From: Rebecca billardiae RCC1528
Lineage: Eukaryota > Haptophyta
Reading direction: 5' to 3'
Assembly: GCA_965240325.2 (NCBI GenBank)
Contig: OZ251227.1
Span: 186,001 to 250,000, forward strand
DNA: 64,000 nucleotides
Shown in pieces: positions 37,407 to 47,547 of this stretch. The stretch's first letter is position 1. Every line of letters begins with the position of its first letter. Position numbers and translations under genes: made by a program. The notes under the pieces were generated by a model. The model saw only the letters and a program-made list of their open reading frames with translations. It was not told where the DNA came from and did no database searches.

Positions 37407-37446
37407 GCGTTCAGGTCGTCTGGACGGCGATGGACGACCTGAACGC
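37407..37446 (-). other. Perfect 14-bp stem hairpin 3' of the Helitron ORF
   Basis: GCGTTCAGGTCGTC (37407-37420) and GACGACCTGAACGC (37433-37446) are exact inverted copies around a 12-nt loop. It lies about 70 bp downstream of the stop codon of the Rep/helicase ORF, where Helitron-class elements carry a 3'-terminal hairpin. There is no CTRR tetranucleotide within the next 15 bases in the ORF's sense direction. It could equally act in transcript 3'-end formation. Confidence 0.6.
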
Positions 37447-37514
37447 GACGTGAATTCGTGACGAATAAGCCACGAATTGAAATTGTTTAAAGCTGTGATC
37501 ACCACAAAACGACG

Positions 37515-40500
37515 CTACTCGTGCCCGTCGGCGCGCGCCACGCGCCAGATTGCGCACGAGGCGCAGCCGTCGAGCGCGCACGCGAGCCGATCGTCGTCGT
37601 CGTCGGCGGCGGCGGCAGCGCACGCGGCGTCGCGCACGCCGTCGTCGCAGGCCGCGTCGAGTCGCGCGAGCAGCGCCACCCAGCCCTCATCGCTCATGTG
37701 CGGCGCCATGCGCGCGCGCGTCGCGGCGTCGAGCTCGGCGACGCGCTGGCGCTCGATCTCGGCGTCCGCGCGCCACGCGGCGTTGTTGATCGCCATGAAG
37801 TTCTCGAGCGTGAGCGAGGCGGCGAGCGCAAAGTCGCGCGCGCGGCGCGGGCGCGTGAAGGCGACGTACGTCGACCTGGGCCAGAGCGCCTCGGTGTTCA
37901 GGCCGCTGCTGAAGTCGAGGTGCACGACAATGCGCTTGATCATCTCCTTCTCGCCCACGGTGATGCCCTGCACCTTGAAGAACGTCACGTGCATGCCGGG
38001 CTCGAGCGGCACCATCGTGCGCGAGCAGCAGTGGGCGTCGCAGTCCTTGGCGACGGGCGCGTACGCCACCCACGTCGGCGGCCAGCCCGCGGCAATCGGC
38101 TCGCCCTTGTACGTCGGGTGGTGCACGACGACCGCCGCCGGCTGGTGCTCGGGCGCGCCCTCGCCCGGCGCGTACATGGCGGCGACGCACGTCCCGCGCG
38201 TGGCGTTGGCGATGCCGCACGGCGCGCACAGCTCGGGGTAGCCGCCGCCGTTCGCGCAGCACACGAGCACGGACGAGGGCGCGAGGTGCGTGTACATCGG
38301 CAGCTGCCCGACCTGCTTGTTCGGGTCGCGCGAGGCGCGGCATCGGCCGACGCTCGTCGTGGCGCGCACTGTGGCGGCCGGCTCGTCGCGCACGGCGGCC
38401 AGCGCGTCGACGCAGCGCACGTTGCCGTCGTTCACGTCGGCGCGCCGCCCCCACACGTGCATCACCTCGTCGACGCGCTCGAACAGCTCGCGCTCCTCCT
38501 CCGACATGTTGCCGAGCACGCGCGTCTGCGCCCAGTCAAAGTCTTGCCGGTCGAGCAGCCCGTGCTTCATGTGGCGTTGGAGCCGCTGCAGCGCGCGATC
38601 GTCGTCGTCGACGAGCTGCAGCCGCTTCTGCTCGGTGAGCACGATGGCGTCCACGAACTCCTGGCGATAGCGCACGCCGCCCAGCCGCTGCAGCCCCTGC
38701 AGCCGGGCGAGCGGCCAGTCGAGGTTGTTCTTGCCAACGGGGTCGAGCTGCGACGGGTCGCCGGCTACCGTCTGATCGAAGGGCAGCATGCGCGTGAGGC
38801 GCGCGCCGGGCGCCGCCGCCGGCACGGGCATGCCGAGCGCCTGCGCAAAGTCCATCACGACGCTCTCGAACTGGCGCGCCGTGAGCATCGACGACTCGTC
38901 GATTTGCACCAGCTCGAGCGCCGAGCGCAGATCGCCACTCGCCTGGTCGACGCACGCGAGCGCGCGCAGCGCGTTGACGCGCTCGAGGCTCAAGCTGCCC
39001 GCGTCGTCGGCGCCGTTCTTCCGGTCGAGGCGCTCCGGGCACGTGCTTGCGACCGTGCGCGCGCGCGGCGACATCGAAACCGCGGCGGCGCCCGTGGGCG
39101 CGAGTCCCCCGGCGCAGCGCTCGCCGGCGGGGCGCGCGCCGAAGAGGCGGTGCGCGCAGCGCTCTTGTCCGCGCAGAACGACGCTCTTACCCGTGCCCGC
39201 CTCGCCGTGCAGCAGCAGCCGCGAATACTGAAAGTCCGGCGCGGCGCCGCTCGTCGTCGGACTCGTCGCCCGTCGGAGCATGGAGAGCAATGTCACGGCG
39301 ATGGCCGCGCGCTGGCTCGGCGACGCTCGCAGCAGCGGCACGTCTAAAGGCGCGAGCTCGAAGGACCGAACTGTCGCGTCCGTGCGCACGGCGGCGTTCG
39401 CCGTCGCGCCCGGCCTCGTCTGGCCGGCGACGTTGGCGAGTGCGCTGTGCGCGCGCGAGGCGAGCTGGCGCGGCAGATGGTCGGCCAGCGCGCGCTCGAC
39501 ATCGGCGCCCAGCGCGGCGAGCGCCGTCGGGGCGTCACAGTCGTAAGCGGCGAGACCGCGCGCGAGCGCTTCGCGACCCGCCGCGTGCCAGTTGAAGCCC
39601 GGCGGCGCGGGTCGCACTGTGTACGTGCCCACGCCGTCGTCGGCGCCGCCGGCGAGCGCCGGCGCGACGCGCGCCGCCGATGCGAGCGCCTCGAGATCGT
39701 TGGCGGTGCGCGCGCGATCGGCGCCGTCGTCGCGCTCGCTGTCGGAGGCGTCCGTCTCGCCGTCCGCGTCGCGCGCGTCGGCAGCTGGCGCGCGCTCCTC
39801 CTGTTCGCGTTGCCGCCGCTCCATGGCGCGCTGCCTCGCGCAAGCGGCCTGCGCGGCGCGCCGGCGCCCGCGGAAGGTGCTCGCGGTGTGCGCGTGCTTG
39901 ATGAGCTCCACGACGCCCGGCGGGAACTCGCCCGACGCCCAGCGCGCGCCCCGCGCGTGCGGCACGTGCGAGCACGGCAGCTCGTTCGCATGCGTGTCGC
40001 ACGACTCGACGGACCGACGGAGCTCGCCGTCGTCGTTCTCGTCGAGCCAGCACGCGTCGAGCAGCGCGTCGTGCGCGGACGCCGCCGGCTGGCCGTCGAG
40101 CATGACGAGCACGTCGGCCTCGGTGAACCACCGCCTGCGCGAGTGGAGCAGCAGCTGCATCGTCGCCCACCCTTGCTGCATCGGCCAGCTCACCATGTAC
40201 GTGACGCCCGTCGCCTGCACGAACAGGTTGCGCTGGCACGGGCACGTCTCTGGCGGCGACGTGTTGCGTGCGCACTGGCAACGCACGAGCCACTCGTGCA
40301 GGCTCAGCCACTCGGAGTAGCCCTCGTCGATGCGCTCCTCGCGGTAGTCGATGTACTGCTGCATGACGGGCTTCTTGGCCTCGACGCGCGACGCTGGCCA
40401 CATCGACGTCGGCGGGCGCGGCGCGGGCTCGCCGTTGGGCATCAGTGCCGTCGGGCGCGCGCGCAGCACGCGGCCGCCGCCCATGCCGACGCGCACCGGC

Positions 40501-43500
40501 CGCGCCGTCTGCCGCGTGATCGGCGTGCCCGAGTTGAGGTGGTTCGCCTGCTGGTGGCGGAGCGGCACGAGGCCCACGGCGCGCAGCGCAAAGCTGTATG
40601 CGATGTTGGCGGCGGTGCGCACGTCGCCGGCCGGCGGCGGCTCGGCGGCGGCGGCGGCCGGCGCGTCGTGCGCGGCGCCTGCGTTAGGCGCGCCGAGCAA
40701 CGCGGCGGCCGGTGCGCCGGGCGGTGCGCTGTCGAGAGCGTGGCCGGGCTCGGCGGCCGGGGGCGTCGCGTCGGTCGTCGCGTGCGCCGTCGCGGCCGTG
40801 GGGTCGCTCGCGTCCGCGTCCGTCGTCGGCGGCGCCAATGCGCGCGGCTGGTTGGCATCTGTGGGCGGCGGCGGCAGGGCAGGCGGCTCGAGCAAGCTGC
40901 GGTACAGCCGCCGGCACTGATCCTCCGTGTCGTGCGTCTTGAACGCGTAGTCGCACACGTAGTGCACGTGCTCGAAGATGAGGTCGCCGGCCGAATCGCG
41001 CGTCTCCACCGCGATGATCAGCTTCGTGTCGTTGTTGCCCTGCCACGACGTTCCGCTGCGCGGCTGTGCGAGCCGTGGCCAACAGTCCGTGGGGCTCTCG
41101 TACCGGTAGTGCCGGCCGTGCTGCACGAAGTGGCCGTCGCCCGAGTCGATGGCGCGCGTCTCGGCGACCACGAGCCGCTTGTCGAACGTGGCGATGCCGA
41201 AGCGGCACTTCCAATGCGTCTCGCCGTCCTCGTCCGAGCGGATCGCCTCCTTCACCTTGTGCAGGCAGTACGAGCACATGCACGTGTGCATGCACGACGC
41301 GTTGCACGAGTCGATGCGCCACCGGAAGAGCTTGGCCTCCGAGCCGTACATCTCGGGCAGCGTGCGCGCGCACGGGTGGGCCGCGCCGCGCGGCACGCGC
41401 GCCGTGCCCGCCGGCTTGCCCCACTCCGCCGTGTTGGGCTCGTGCGCTTCGGTGTCGTCGTTCCACGTCGTGCCGGCCGGGTGGTAGGAGTCCACCTGCC
41501 AGGTCGACCAACCGTCCGCGCGGCGCACCTCGCAGCCCAGCTCGTCGTCGTGCACGTACTCGTCGGCGGCGGTCGTGTGCAGCACGGCGTGCAGCTGCGT
41601 CGCAAAGTGGCGTCGGAAGGTCTCGTCCCACTCGCGCACGCTCTTGGCGCGCTCTGCGGGGGCGCCGTCGTCATCGGCGTCGATGGGCTCCTCGGGCGGC
41701 CGACCCTCGCCCTTCTCGTCGCGCGTCGCGCGCTCGGCCTTGTCGCGCGCGCCGTTGACCGCGCGCGAGGCGGCGTGCGAAACGCCGCACCCGTGGCTGT
41801 GGATGAAGCTGCGCAGCTCGGCGTACTCGTACTTCCACATCGCGTCGTTCATGTGGTCCGCGTGGATGCCGACGGTGTTATGAAAGTTCACGCAGCGCCA
41901 GTCGAAGTACGCTGTGACGATCTGTGGCATCGAGCGGATGGCGTCGCGCAGCTGCGCGCGCGGCTTGTGCTCCCAGAGCTCGAGCGTGGTGCGGCGCGCC
42001 GCGGCGGCGTCGTTGCCCATCGCGGCGGCGGCGGCGGTGGCGTGCTCGGCGGCCGCGTCGCGCAGCGCGCGCGCGAGCGGCAGCCACCAGTACTCGGCGC
42101 ACGCGCGCGAGAAGAAGACGAACGACGGCGGCATGCACTCCATGTTCTCCACCTCGGTGAACGTGCGCTCGTGGTACATGGCCAGCATCTCCTTCATCTT
42201 GGTCTTGGTCGAGGACGAGGTGCCCGGGACGTTGCCCGTGAGGCCGTACAGCGCGTTGAAGATCGTCTCGTCGCCGGCCTCCATGCGCTCGCGCATCGTC
42301 TCGACGGGCAGATCGGGCTCGTTCAGGTGCGCGTTGATGCCAAACGCCGCCTGGCCGCTCGCCTGCTTCTGCATGCGCAGCCGTTGGAGCACGATGCCGA
42401 CGAGCGGGTGCGCGGCGACGCGGCCGGGCGCCGCCCACGTGACGTGCTCGATCCAGTGCAGCGCGTCGAGCGTCTTCTCGGTGGACAGCGTGCCGTCGCC
42501 GCCGCCGCCGGAGAAGACGCGCACGAAGAGGCCGCTCCAGAAGCCGGGGGTCTTCCACGGGTCGACGAGCGCTGCGCGTCGGCGCTGCAGCGCGGCGGCG
42601 GCGACGCCGCGGCCGGAGCGCACGTAGGCGTCGCGCGCGGCCTCGCCCACGGAGTCGGCGAGCGACTGCATCAGGGCCTCGTGCACGTCCACGTCCGCTG
42701 GGATCTGCACGAAGCCCGCGACCTCGTCGGCGTCCACCTCGGCGTCGTCGCCGGCGCGCGTCCACCGAGGGCGCCCGTTCACGTCTGCGTCGGCTGCGCC
42801 GGCGTCCGGGTGGCCCGGCGGCACGCGCACGACGAAGAGGTCGTTGGGCACGGCGCCCTCGGGGAGGCTGGCGAGGCTCTCGTGGCGCACGTTCACGTCG
42901 TGAAACGCGGGATTGGGCATTCGGTCGCGGCGGAAGAAGCGCCCGCGCAGGGGCGTGTGCGCCGCCGAGCCCGTGTCGGTCAGCACGCCGTTGTGGTCGT
43001 TGTAAGGGTAGCGCACGTAGTTGGCTGCGGCCTCGCCGAGCGGCACGGCGGCGTGCCCCCCCTGCGGCACGCCGACGCACAGCGAGCGGATGGCGAGCGC
43101 CAGCCGCGAGCGCGACACGACGTAGCGCTTGCGCAGCCGCCGCTCGCCGCTCGCGGTGGTGGGCACGACGACGACGTAGTCCACGTCCGTCGGCAGGCGC
43201 GGCAGCCAGCGGCTCACCTTCACGTCGTCGATGAGGAAGGTGATGCAGCCGCGCTGCTCGAGGCCGGCGCCGCCCTGGAGCGCGTGCAGGGTGGCGGCGC
43301 ACGCGTACTTGCCCAGCAGCTGCAGCTCGAACTCGGTGCACGGCAGCAGGTACTCGGACACGGGCAGGAAGTGCATGTTGTTGTGGTGGAGGTCGCTGGA
43401 CATGTCGCCGGCGGGGCTGGAGAAGCCCGAGTAGGGGTGTGCCTTGAGCTCGTTGTTGTCCGGCGTGCGGCGCCGCGCCGCGCTGGTGTTCAGCGCCATG

Positions 43501-45647
43501 CAGATCTTGCACATCACGCGCGACTTGGGCGCGCCCGGATAGCGCTGCGCGCGCGGCTGGCAGTCCCACGGCGCGGCGATGACCGTGTTGAACCCTGGGC
43601 GTGCGCTCAGATCGGCGCCGGAGTCGTGGCCAATGTTGCGCACCTGCAGGCACACGGTGCACATGCCAACGGCGTGCTTCTCCTCGCCGCGGCTGAAGGT
43701 GAGCATCGCTGCGCACGAGTGCGTGTTCGCGTGGATCCTCCCCTGCACGTGCTCCGGCGGGTCGAAGTCCGGAGTCGGCGGCGGGATGCCCGTCGCGCCG
43801 GTGGCGTCGGCCTCGTCGTCGCTCATCGGGTCGCCGACCAGCTGGCCGTCGGTGGGCGGCGGCGCGCCGGGCTGCGAGGCGGCCAAGGGGGCGGCGCCGC
43901 TCGGCGTGGGGTGCGGTCTGGAAAGCGCCGAGTCGCGCGCCGACGTCTGCGAGCGCAGCACGCGCGAGTGTCGCGGCGCCGCCATGCTGGTCACGCCGGT
44001 GGCATCGGCCTGGTCATCGCTCAGCGGCTCCTCGGCGACGTGGTCGTCGGCGCGCGGCGGCGCGCCCGGCTGCAAGGCGCCCACGGGCGCTGCGCCGCTC
44101 GGCGTGGGATGCGGGGCGGATGGCGCCGAGCCGTGCGCTGGCGCCTGCGAGCGTAGCACGCGCGAGTGCCGCGGCGGCGCCGTGCCGCGGTTCGGCGCGG
44201 CGGCGTCACCGAGCGCGTCGCACGACTCCTCCATGTCCACGCGCATGGCGTCGGCAACGGCTGGGAGCCCGGCGATGGGGGCGGCTGGGCTCGCTGTCGC
44301 GTCCGCGGCGTTGGTCTCCGCGGCGAGCGCGGGGTCGCAGGCGCGCTGCGCGATATGCGGCGACGGATGCGAGCGCGCCGACTCGCGTGCGCCTTCGACA
44401 CACGTCGCCATCGCGTCGGGCTGCGCGCACGTCCCTGCCACGTCGGCAAAAGACTTGCCCGTGAGCGCCGTGAGCAGCATCAAGCGCCGCCACTCCTTGG
44501 GGTCGAAGGGCTGGCTCATGCCGCACGGCGCGTGGCCTCGCACGGTGTCGAGGACGTACGCGAAGACGAGCACCGCGCAGTGCACCGTGCCCGGCACCTG
44601 CCGCGCCATCGTCAACGGCCGCACGCGCGCGCGCTCGAACACGCGCCACGTGGAGGGGTCGCGCTGCGCGCGTGTGCGCGGTGTGCGCTGCTGCTGAGCC
44701 TCGTGCGCGTCGGCGAGCAGCAGCTGCACGTTCGAGACGAACCCGATCATGTCGCCTCCGCCCAGGGGCTCGCGGTACTCGATGATCTCGCGGCGCAAGT
44801 CGACGAGCCCCTGCGCCCAGTGGTTGCCGTCCTGGTTGATGACGAAGGAGAGCACGTCGTACTCGTTCAGGTCGAAGAGCGCAAAGATGTCGGCCACCTT
44901 CTCCCACGCGTACACGCCCGCGCCCATGAGCAAGGTCCACACCCACGAGGGAACGTGCAGCACGCGGGGCGGGGCGGGCAGCCCGTGGCTCCGCGCGAGC
45001 GCGCGTACGCGCTGCATGTGCCGCATCTCGACGGCGATGACGTAGTCGAGCGCCTCGCCGCCGACGAATCCGCCAGAGGAGATCGTGAGCATCTCCTCGT
45101 GGCGCCAGCTGAGATCGTGTGTCGCGAGGATGCCAATGTCCGCTCCGGGCACGATGGGCTCGGCGAAGGTCGCGTCGGCGTCGTGCACGGCCGCCACGCT
45201 GCGCAACAGCGCGTCCAGGTCCAAGCGCTCGTCGGCGCTCGCCGCTCCGCGCGACAGGTCCGGCACTCGCACGTTCGGCGGTATCAGGAGCTGTTGGCGG
45301 TGTACGCGCGCGCAGTGCGAGAGCGTGTGCCACTCGCGATCGACGGTGGGCACGCGCTGCTCGAGCAGGCACACGAAGCGCAGCGCATGCGTCACCGGCT
45401 TCACGACGTTGGCCTCGTCCCGCAGCGCCCGTGCCATGGTGGAGGATGGCGCGGCGATGTTGCACGCTCGGCGTATCATCTCGTTGCGGATGCTCGTCTG
45501 GGATCGGCGATAGCGCGTTGTCGCCTGGGTCGCCGACTCGCCAAGATACGGTTCCTGCCACGGCGGCAGACCCAGCAGGTGCGTGCGGTGCGCGTCGTAC
45601 GTCGCTTTGCGCTGCCCCTCCGTCGCATTGGCCACCGTCGACGCCAT
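37515..45647 (-). CDS. Helitron-class Rep/PIF1-helicase protein with N-terminal Ulp1-like protease domain
   Basis: One uninterrupted frame of about 2,710 residues from the ATG at 45647; the frame is open to 46061. Residues ~230-370 resemble a C48/Ulp1 protease: INQDGNHWAQGLVDL (His276), EYREPLGG with Glu293 where Asp is usual, and QVPGTVHCAVLVFAYVL (Cys357). Two ~70-residue repeats (PRHSRVLRSQ) follow near 43790-44200. The Helitron-like part has PPSFVFFSRACAEYWWLPLA, then WKYEYAELRSFIHSHG whose His-x-His (about 1,281) fits the HUH motif, then WQGNNDTKLIIA and YVCDYAFK with candidate catalytic Tyr near 1,562. The helicase has Walker A GEAGTGKS (near 2,145), IDESSML, and STYVAFTRPRRA. Rep nicks and joins DNA in rolling-circle transposition and the helicase unwinds it. 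An intact frame this long implies recent activity. Confidence 0.85.
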   Translation of the reverse strand: MASTVANATEGQRKATYDAHRTHLLGLPPWQEPYLGESATQATTRYRRSQTSIRNEMIRRACNIAAPSSTMARALRDEANVVKPVTHALRFVCLLEQRVPTVDREWHTLSHCARVHRQQLLIPPNVRVPDLSRGAASADERLDLDALLRSVAAVHDADATFAEPIVPGADIGILATHDLSWRHEEMLTISSGGFVGGEALDYVIAVEMRHMQRVRALARSHGLPAPPRVLHVPSWVWTLLMGAGVYAWEKVADIFALFDLNEYDVLSFVINQDGNHWAQGLVDLRREIIEYREPLGGGDMIGFVSNVQLLLADAHEAQQQRTPRTRAQRDPSTWRVFERARVRPLTMARQVPGTVHCAVLVFAYVLDTVRGHAPCGMSQPFDPKEWRRLMLLTALTGKSFADVAGTCAQPDAMATCVEGARESARSHPSPHIAQRACDPALAAETNAADATASPAAPIAGLPAVADAMRVDMEESCDALGDAAAPNRGTAPPRHSRVLRSQAPAHGSAPSAPHPTPSGAAPVGALQPGAPPRADDHVAEEPLSDDQADATGVTSMAAPRHSRVLRSQTSARDSALSRPHPTPSGAAPLAASQPGAPPPTDGQLVGDPMSDDEADATGATGIPPPTPDFDPPEHVQGRIHANTHSCAAMLTFSRGEEKHAVGMCTVCLQVRNIGHDSGADLSARPGFNTVIAAPWDCQPRAQRYPGAPKSRVMCKICMALNTSAARRRTPDNNELKAHPYSGFSSPAGDMSSDLHHNNMHFLPVSEYLLPCTEFELQLLGKYACAATLHALQGGAGLEQRGCITFLIDDVKVSRWLPRLPTDVDYVVVVPTTASGERRLRKRYVVSRSRLALAIRSLCVGVPQGGHAAVPLGEAAANYVRYPYNDHNGVLTDTGSAAHTPLRGRFFRRDRMPNPAFHDVNVRHESLASLPEGAVPNDLFVVRVPPGHPDAGAADADVNGRPRWTRAGDDAEVDADEVAGFVQIPADVDVHEALMQSLADSVGEAARDAYVRSGRGVAAAALQRRRAALVDPWKTPGFWSGLFVRVFSGGGGDGTLSTEKTLDALHWIEHVTWAAPGRVAAHPLVGIVLQRLRMQKQASGQAAFGINAHLNEPDLPVETMRERMEAGDETIFNALYGLTGNVPGTSSSTKTKMKEMLAMYHERTFTEVENMECMPPSFVFFSRACAEYWWLPLARALRDAAAEHATAAAAAMGNDAAAARRTTLELWEHKPRAQLRDAIRSMPQIVTAYFDWRCVNFHNTVGIHADHMNDAMWKYEYAELRSFIHSHGCGVSHAASRAVNGARDKAERATRDEKGEGRPPEEPIDADDDGAPAERAKSVREWDETFRRHFATQLHAVLHTTAADEYVHDDELGCEVRRADGWSTWQVDSYHPAGTTWNDDTEAHEPNTAEWGKPAGTARVPRGAAHPCARTLPEMYGSEAKLFRWRIDSCNASCMHTCMCSYCLHKVKEAIRSDEDGETHWKCRFGIATFDKRLVVAETRAIDSGDGHFVQHGRHYRYESPTDCWPRLAQPRSGTSWQGNNDTKLIIAVETRDSAGDLIFEHVHYVCDYAFKTHDTEDQCRRLYRSLLEPPALPPPPTDANQPRALAPPTTDADASDPTAATAHATTDATPPAAEPGHALDSAPPGAPAAALLGAPNAGAAHDAPAAAAAEPPPAGDVRTAANIAYSFALRAVGLVPLRHQQANHLNSGTPITRQTARPVRVGMGGGRVLRARPTALMPNGEPAPRPPTSMWPASRVEAKKPVMQQYIDYREERIDEGYSEWLSLHEWLVRCQCARNTSPPETCPCQRNLFVQATGVTYMVSWPMQQGWATMQLLLHSRRRWFTEADVLVMLDGQPAASAHDALLDACWLDENDDGELRRSVESCDTHANELPCSHVPHARGARWASGEFPPGVVELIKHAHTASTFRGRRRAAQAACARQRAMERRQREQEERAPAADARDADGETDASDSERDDGADRARTANDLEALASAARVAPALAGGADDGVGTYTVRPAPPGFNWHAAGREALARGLAAYDCDAPTALAALGADVERALADHLPRQLASRAHSALANVAGQTRPGATANAAVRTDATVRSFELAPLDVPLLRASPSQRAAIAVTLLSMLRRATSPTTSGAAPDFQYSRLLLHGEAGTGKSVVLRGQERCAHRLFGARPAGERCAGGLAPTGAAAVSMSPRARTVASTCPERLDRKNGADDAGSLSLERVNALRALACVDQASGDLRSALELVQIDESSMLTARQFESVVMDFAQALGMPVPAAAPGARLTRMLPFDQTVAGDPSQLDPVGKNNLDWPLARLQGLQRLGGVRYRQEFVDAIVLTEQKRLQLVDDDDRALQRLQRHMKHGLLDRQDFDWAQTRVLGNMSEEERELFERVDEVMHVWGRRADVNDGNVRCVDALAAVRDEPAATVRATTSVGRCRASRDPNKQVGQLPMYTHLAPSSVLVCCANGGGYPELCAPCGIANATRGTCVAAMYAPGEGAPEHQPAAVVVHHPTYKGEPIAAGWPPTWVAYAPVAKDCDAHCCSRTMVPLEPGMHVTFFKVQGITVGEKEMIKRIVVHLDFSSGLNTEALWPRSTYVAFTRPRRARDFALAASLTLENFMAINNAAWRADAEIERQRVAELDAATRARMAPHMSDEGWVALLARLDAACDDGVRDAACAAAAADDDDDRLACALDGCASCAIWRVARADGHE

Positions 45648-46061
45648 GCAGGCCGGACGTGGGCCCCCGAGCGCCGAGCGATCTTTGGGCTTTGGCCGCG
45701 AGCTCGCGAGCGCGAATGATGAGCGCTCGCTCTGGAACACAACCGACCGTAGCAAACGGATTTGCATGCGCCCGACCTTGCCCAACCGGGGCACGCGACA
45801 GTCCGGTGTGTGGATTCCGGTTATGGTGTTCAGAAGGCCGCGCCAAATCTTGCGTCGCGTGCGATGGCGCTTCCCGCCCGCGAGACGCCTCGTGATCAGG
45901 GCTTTCTCGCACCGAGCCCGACGCGCGACGGTGGATCGCGCGAGGCGGTCATCGTGCGCAGCGCATGATGCTATGGCCGGTGCGAGCTTTCGACGTGCAC
46001 GTCGGGCGAGGATCGCCCCAAGTCGCACGATCGTGTCAACGCGCCGAGCGTACCGCATCAA

Positions 46062-46590
46062 ACGGGTCGATTTGGGCCCCGTTCGACTGCACGCGAGACG
46101 ACGAGGGCAGCAATCGCGAATCGGGCGAAAACCCGTCTAGGGAATCCTCGCGCGATGTCCGCGCCGGCGTTGGATTCGGCGCGCGCGGCCCACGCGCTCC
46201 GCGCCAGGCGCCATATGGTTTTCGGCCGAGCGTCCCCAGTGGGAGCTGCGAGGGCGCCCGGTAGTGAGCGAAGCGACCCGGCAGTGAGCGAGGCGATTTT
46301 CTTTTCTTTGCGAGGCGATTTTCTTTTTTCGTTTTCTTTTTCTTATCTTTTTCCCGGGCACTACAAGGGGCGGACCTACGGCCCGCCACCTCAAATTTTG
46401 ATGGTCCTTTGTCTGAACTGTGACTGCGGAGCCCCATTCCGGGCATTCCCGAACAGCTTCCGGACTGTACGTTCGTACTACGAGCCGCTCGTCACCTCAT
46501 CTCACCCGCGTTGCAGTCTGCAGACCCGGACCTACGCCCCGGACACCCCCCCCGACAAGCGGGGGAGGGTCTGAAGGCGGAGCAGTGCGC
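46062..46590. other. Region 5' of the transposon ORF
   Basis: No gene. It contains a T/C-rich tract (46299-46354) and, at 46564-46582, GGAGGGTCTGAAGGCGGAG, which is nearly the same as the reverse complement of 49203-49222. Confidence 0.55.
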
Positions 46591-47039
46591 ATGCCTGTGT
46601 TTTCATGGGGCGTGGACGGCCGCGACGTGCTCGCGGACCGTGCGAGCCGTGGCAGGCGTGCGGGCTCGTCGGGGTAGTAATTCGAGTTCCACAAACATGT
46701 GGGCAAGCTCAAACCGACGCGTAAGCCGCCTCTCGAGCGCTTCTCCGCGATCCTGCACTGGCCATCACAGGTCGCCCGAGATGGCTCCGAAACGCACGCG
46801 TGCCCATTTCTCGTGCGCAAACGCGTGCGCGACACCGAAACCGCTGACGGAGACGCAGGGCCGGAGCACCCGATGCCCGCCGTCCCACCCGCGCGCCCCG
46901 CACCACTGCAAGCTCGCCCGCTGCCGAGCCTGGAAGAGGGCTCCCTGCAGCCACATGCGCAGGAAGACTGTCATCACGCGCAAAACGAGGCCGGCCCGAA
47001 AAGCCGACTCCGCAGTCCTGCGCAGCAACTCTCGCTGGT
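46591..47039 (+). repeat. Left arm of a near-perfect 944-bp palindrome
   Basis: Begins ATGCCTGTGTTTTCATGG and ends CAACTCTCGCTGGT. The reverse complement of 47086-47534 is the same sequence over its whole 449-bp length. I noticed only two differences (ATGCC versus ATGCT at the outer end, GACTGTC versus GACCGTC near the centre) and no indel. Confidence 0.95.
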
Positions 47040-47085
47040 CGTTTTTCGGAATTATCCCGGCGGCCTTTTTTCGAGCTTCGAAAAA
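47040..47085. other. 46-bp loop of the palindrome
   Basis: Reads CGTTTTTCGGAATTATCC and then GGCGGCCTTTTTTCGAGC and TTCGAAAAA. The flanking TTTTTCG and CGAAAAA partly continue the pairing. Confidence 0.9.
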
Positions 47086-47534
47086 ACCAGCGAGAGTTGC
47101 TGCGCAGGACTGCGGAGTCGGCTTTTCGGGCCGGCCTCGTTTTGCGCGTGATGACGGTCTTCCTGCGCATGTGGCTGCAGGGAGCCCTCTTCCAGGCTCG
47201 GCAGCGGGCGAGCTTGCAGTGGTGCGGGGCGCGCGGGTGGGACGGCGGGCATCGGGTGCTCCGGCCCTGCGTCTCCGTCAGCGGTTTCGGTGTCGCGCAC
47301 GCGTTTGCGCACGAGAAATGGGCACGCGTGCGTTTCGGAGCCATCTCGGGCGACCTGTGATGGCCAGTGCAGGATCGCGGAGAAGCGCTCGAGAGGCGGC
47401 TTACGCGTCGGTTTGAGCTTGCCCACATGTTTGTGGAACTCGAATTACTACCCCGACGAGCCCGCACGCCTGCCACGGCTCGCACGGTCCGCGAGCACGT
47501 CGCGGCCGTCCACGCCCCATGAAAACACAAGCAT
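47086..47534 (-). repeat. Right arm of the near-perfect palindrome
   Basis: Exact-length inverted partner of 46591-47039. Identical ORFs on opposite strands are the consequence, not independent genes. Confidence 0.95.
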
Positions 47535-47547
47535 GTCTACCTTCCGG

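Larger units (their letters stand above)
37407..46061 (-). mobile_element. Autonomous Helitron/Helentron-type transposon (ends not fixed)
   Basis: Defined by the Rep/helicase ORF and the 3' hairpin at 37407-37446. The 5' end in the sense of the ORF must lie beyond 46061. The pyrimidine-rich tract at 46299-46354 is the only striking feature there. I could not identify a TC...CTRR pair or a target-site duplication, so the limits are approximate. Confidence 0.65.

Noticed and set aside
39447-44156. 1,569-residue plus-strand ORF
   Set aside because: Antisense shadow of the Helitron Rep/helicase gene; composition-driven and without domains.
46511-47530. Two ~270-300-residue proteins, one on each strand
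   Set aside because: They are the same sequence read from the two arms of the palindrome; identical ORFs on opposite strands follow from the inverted repeat.
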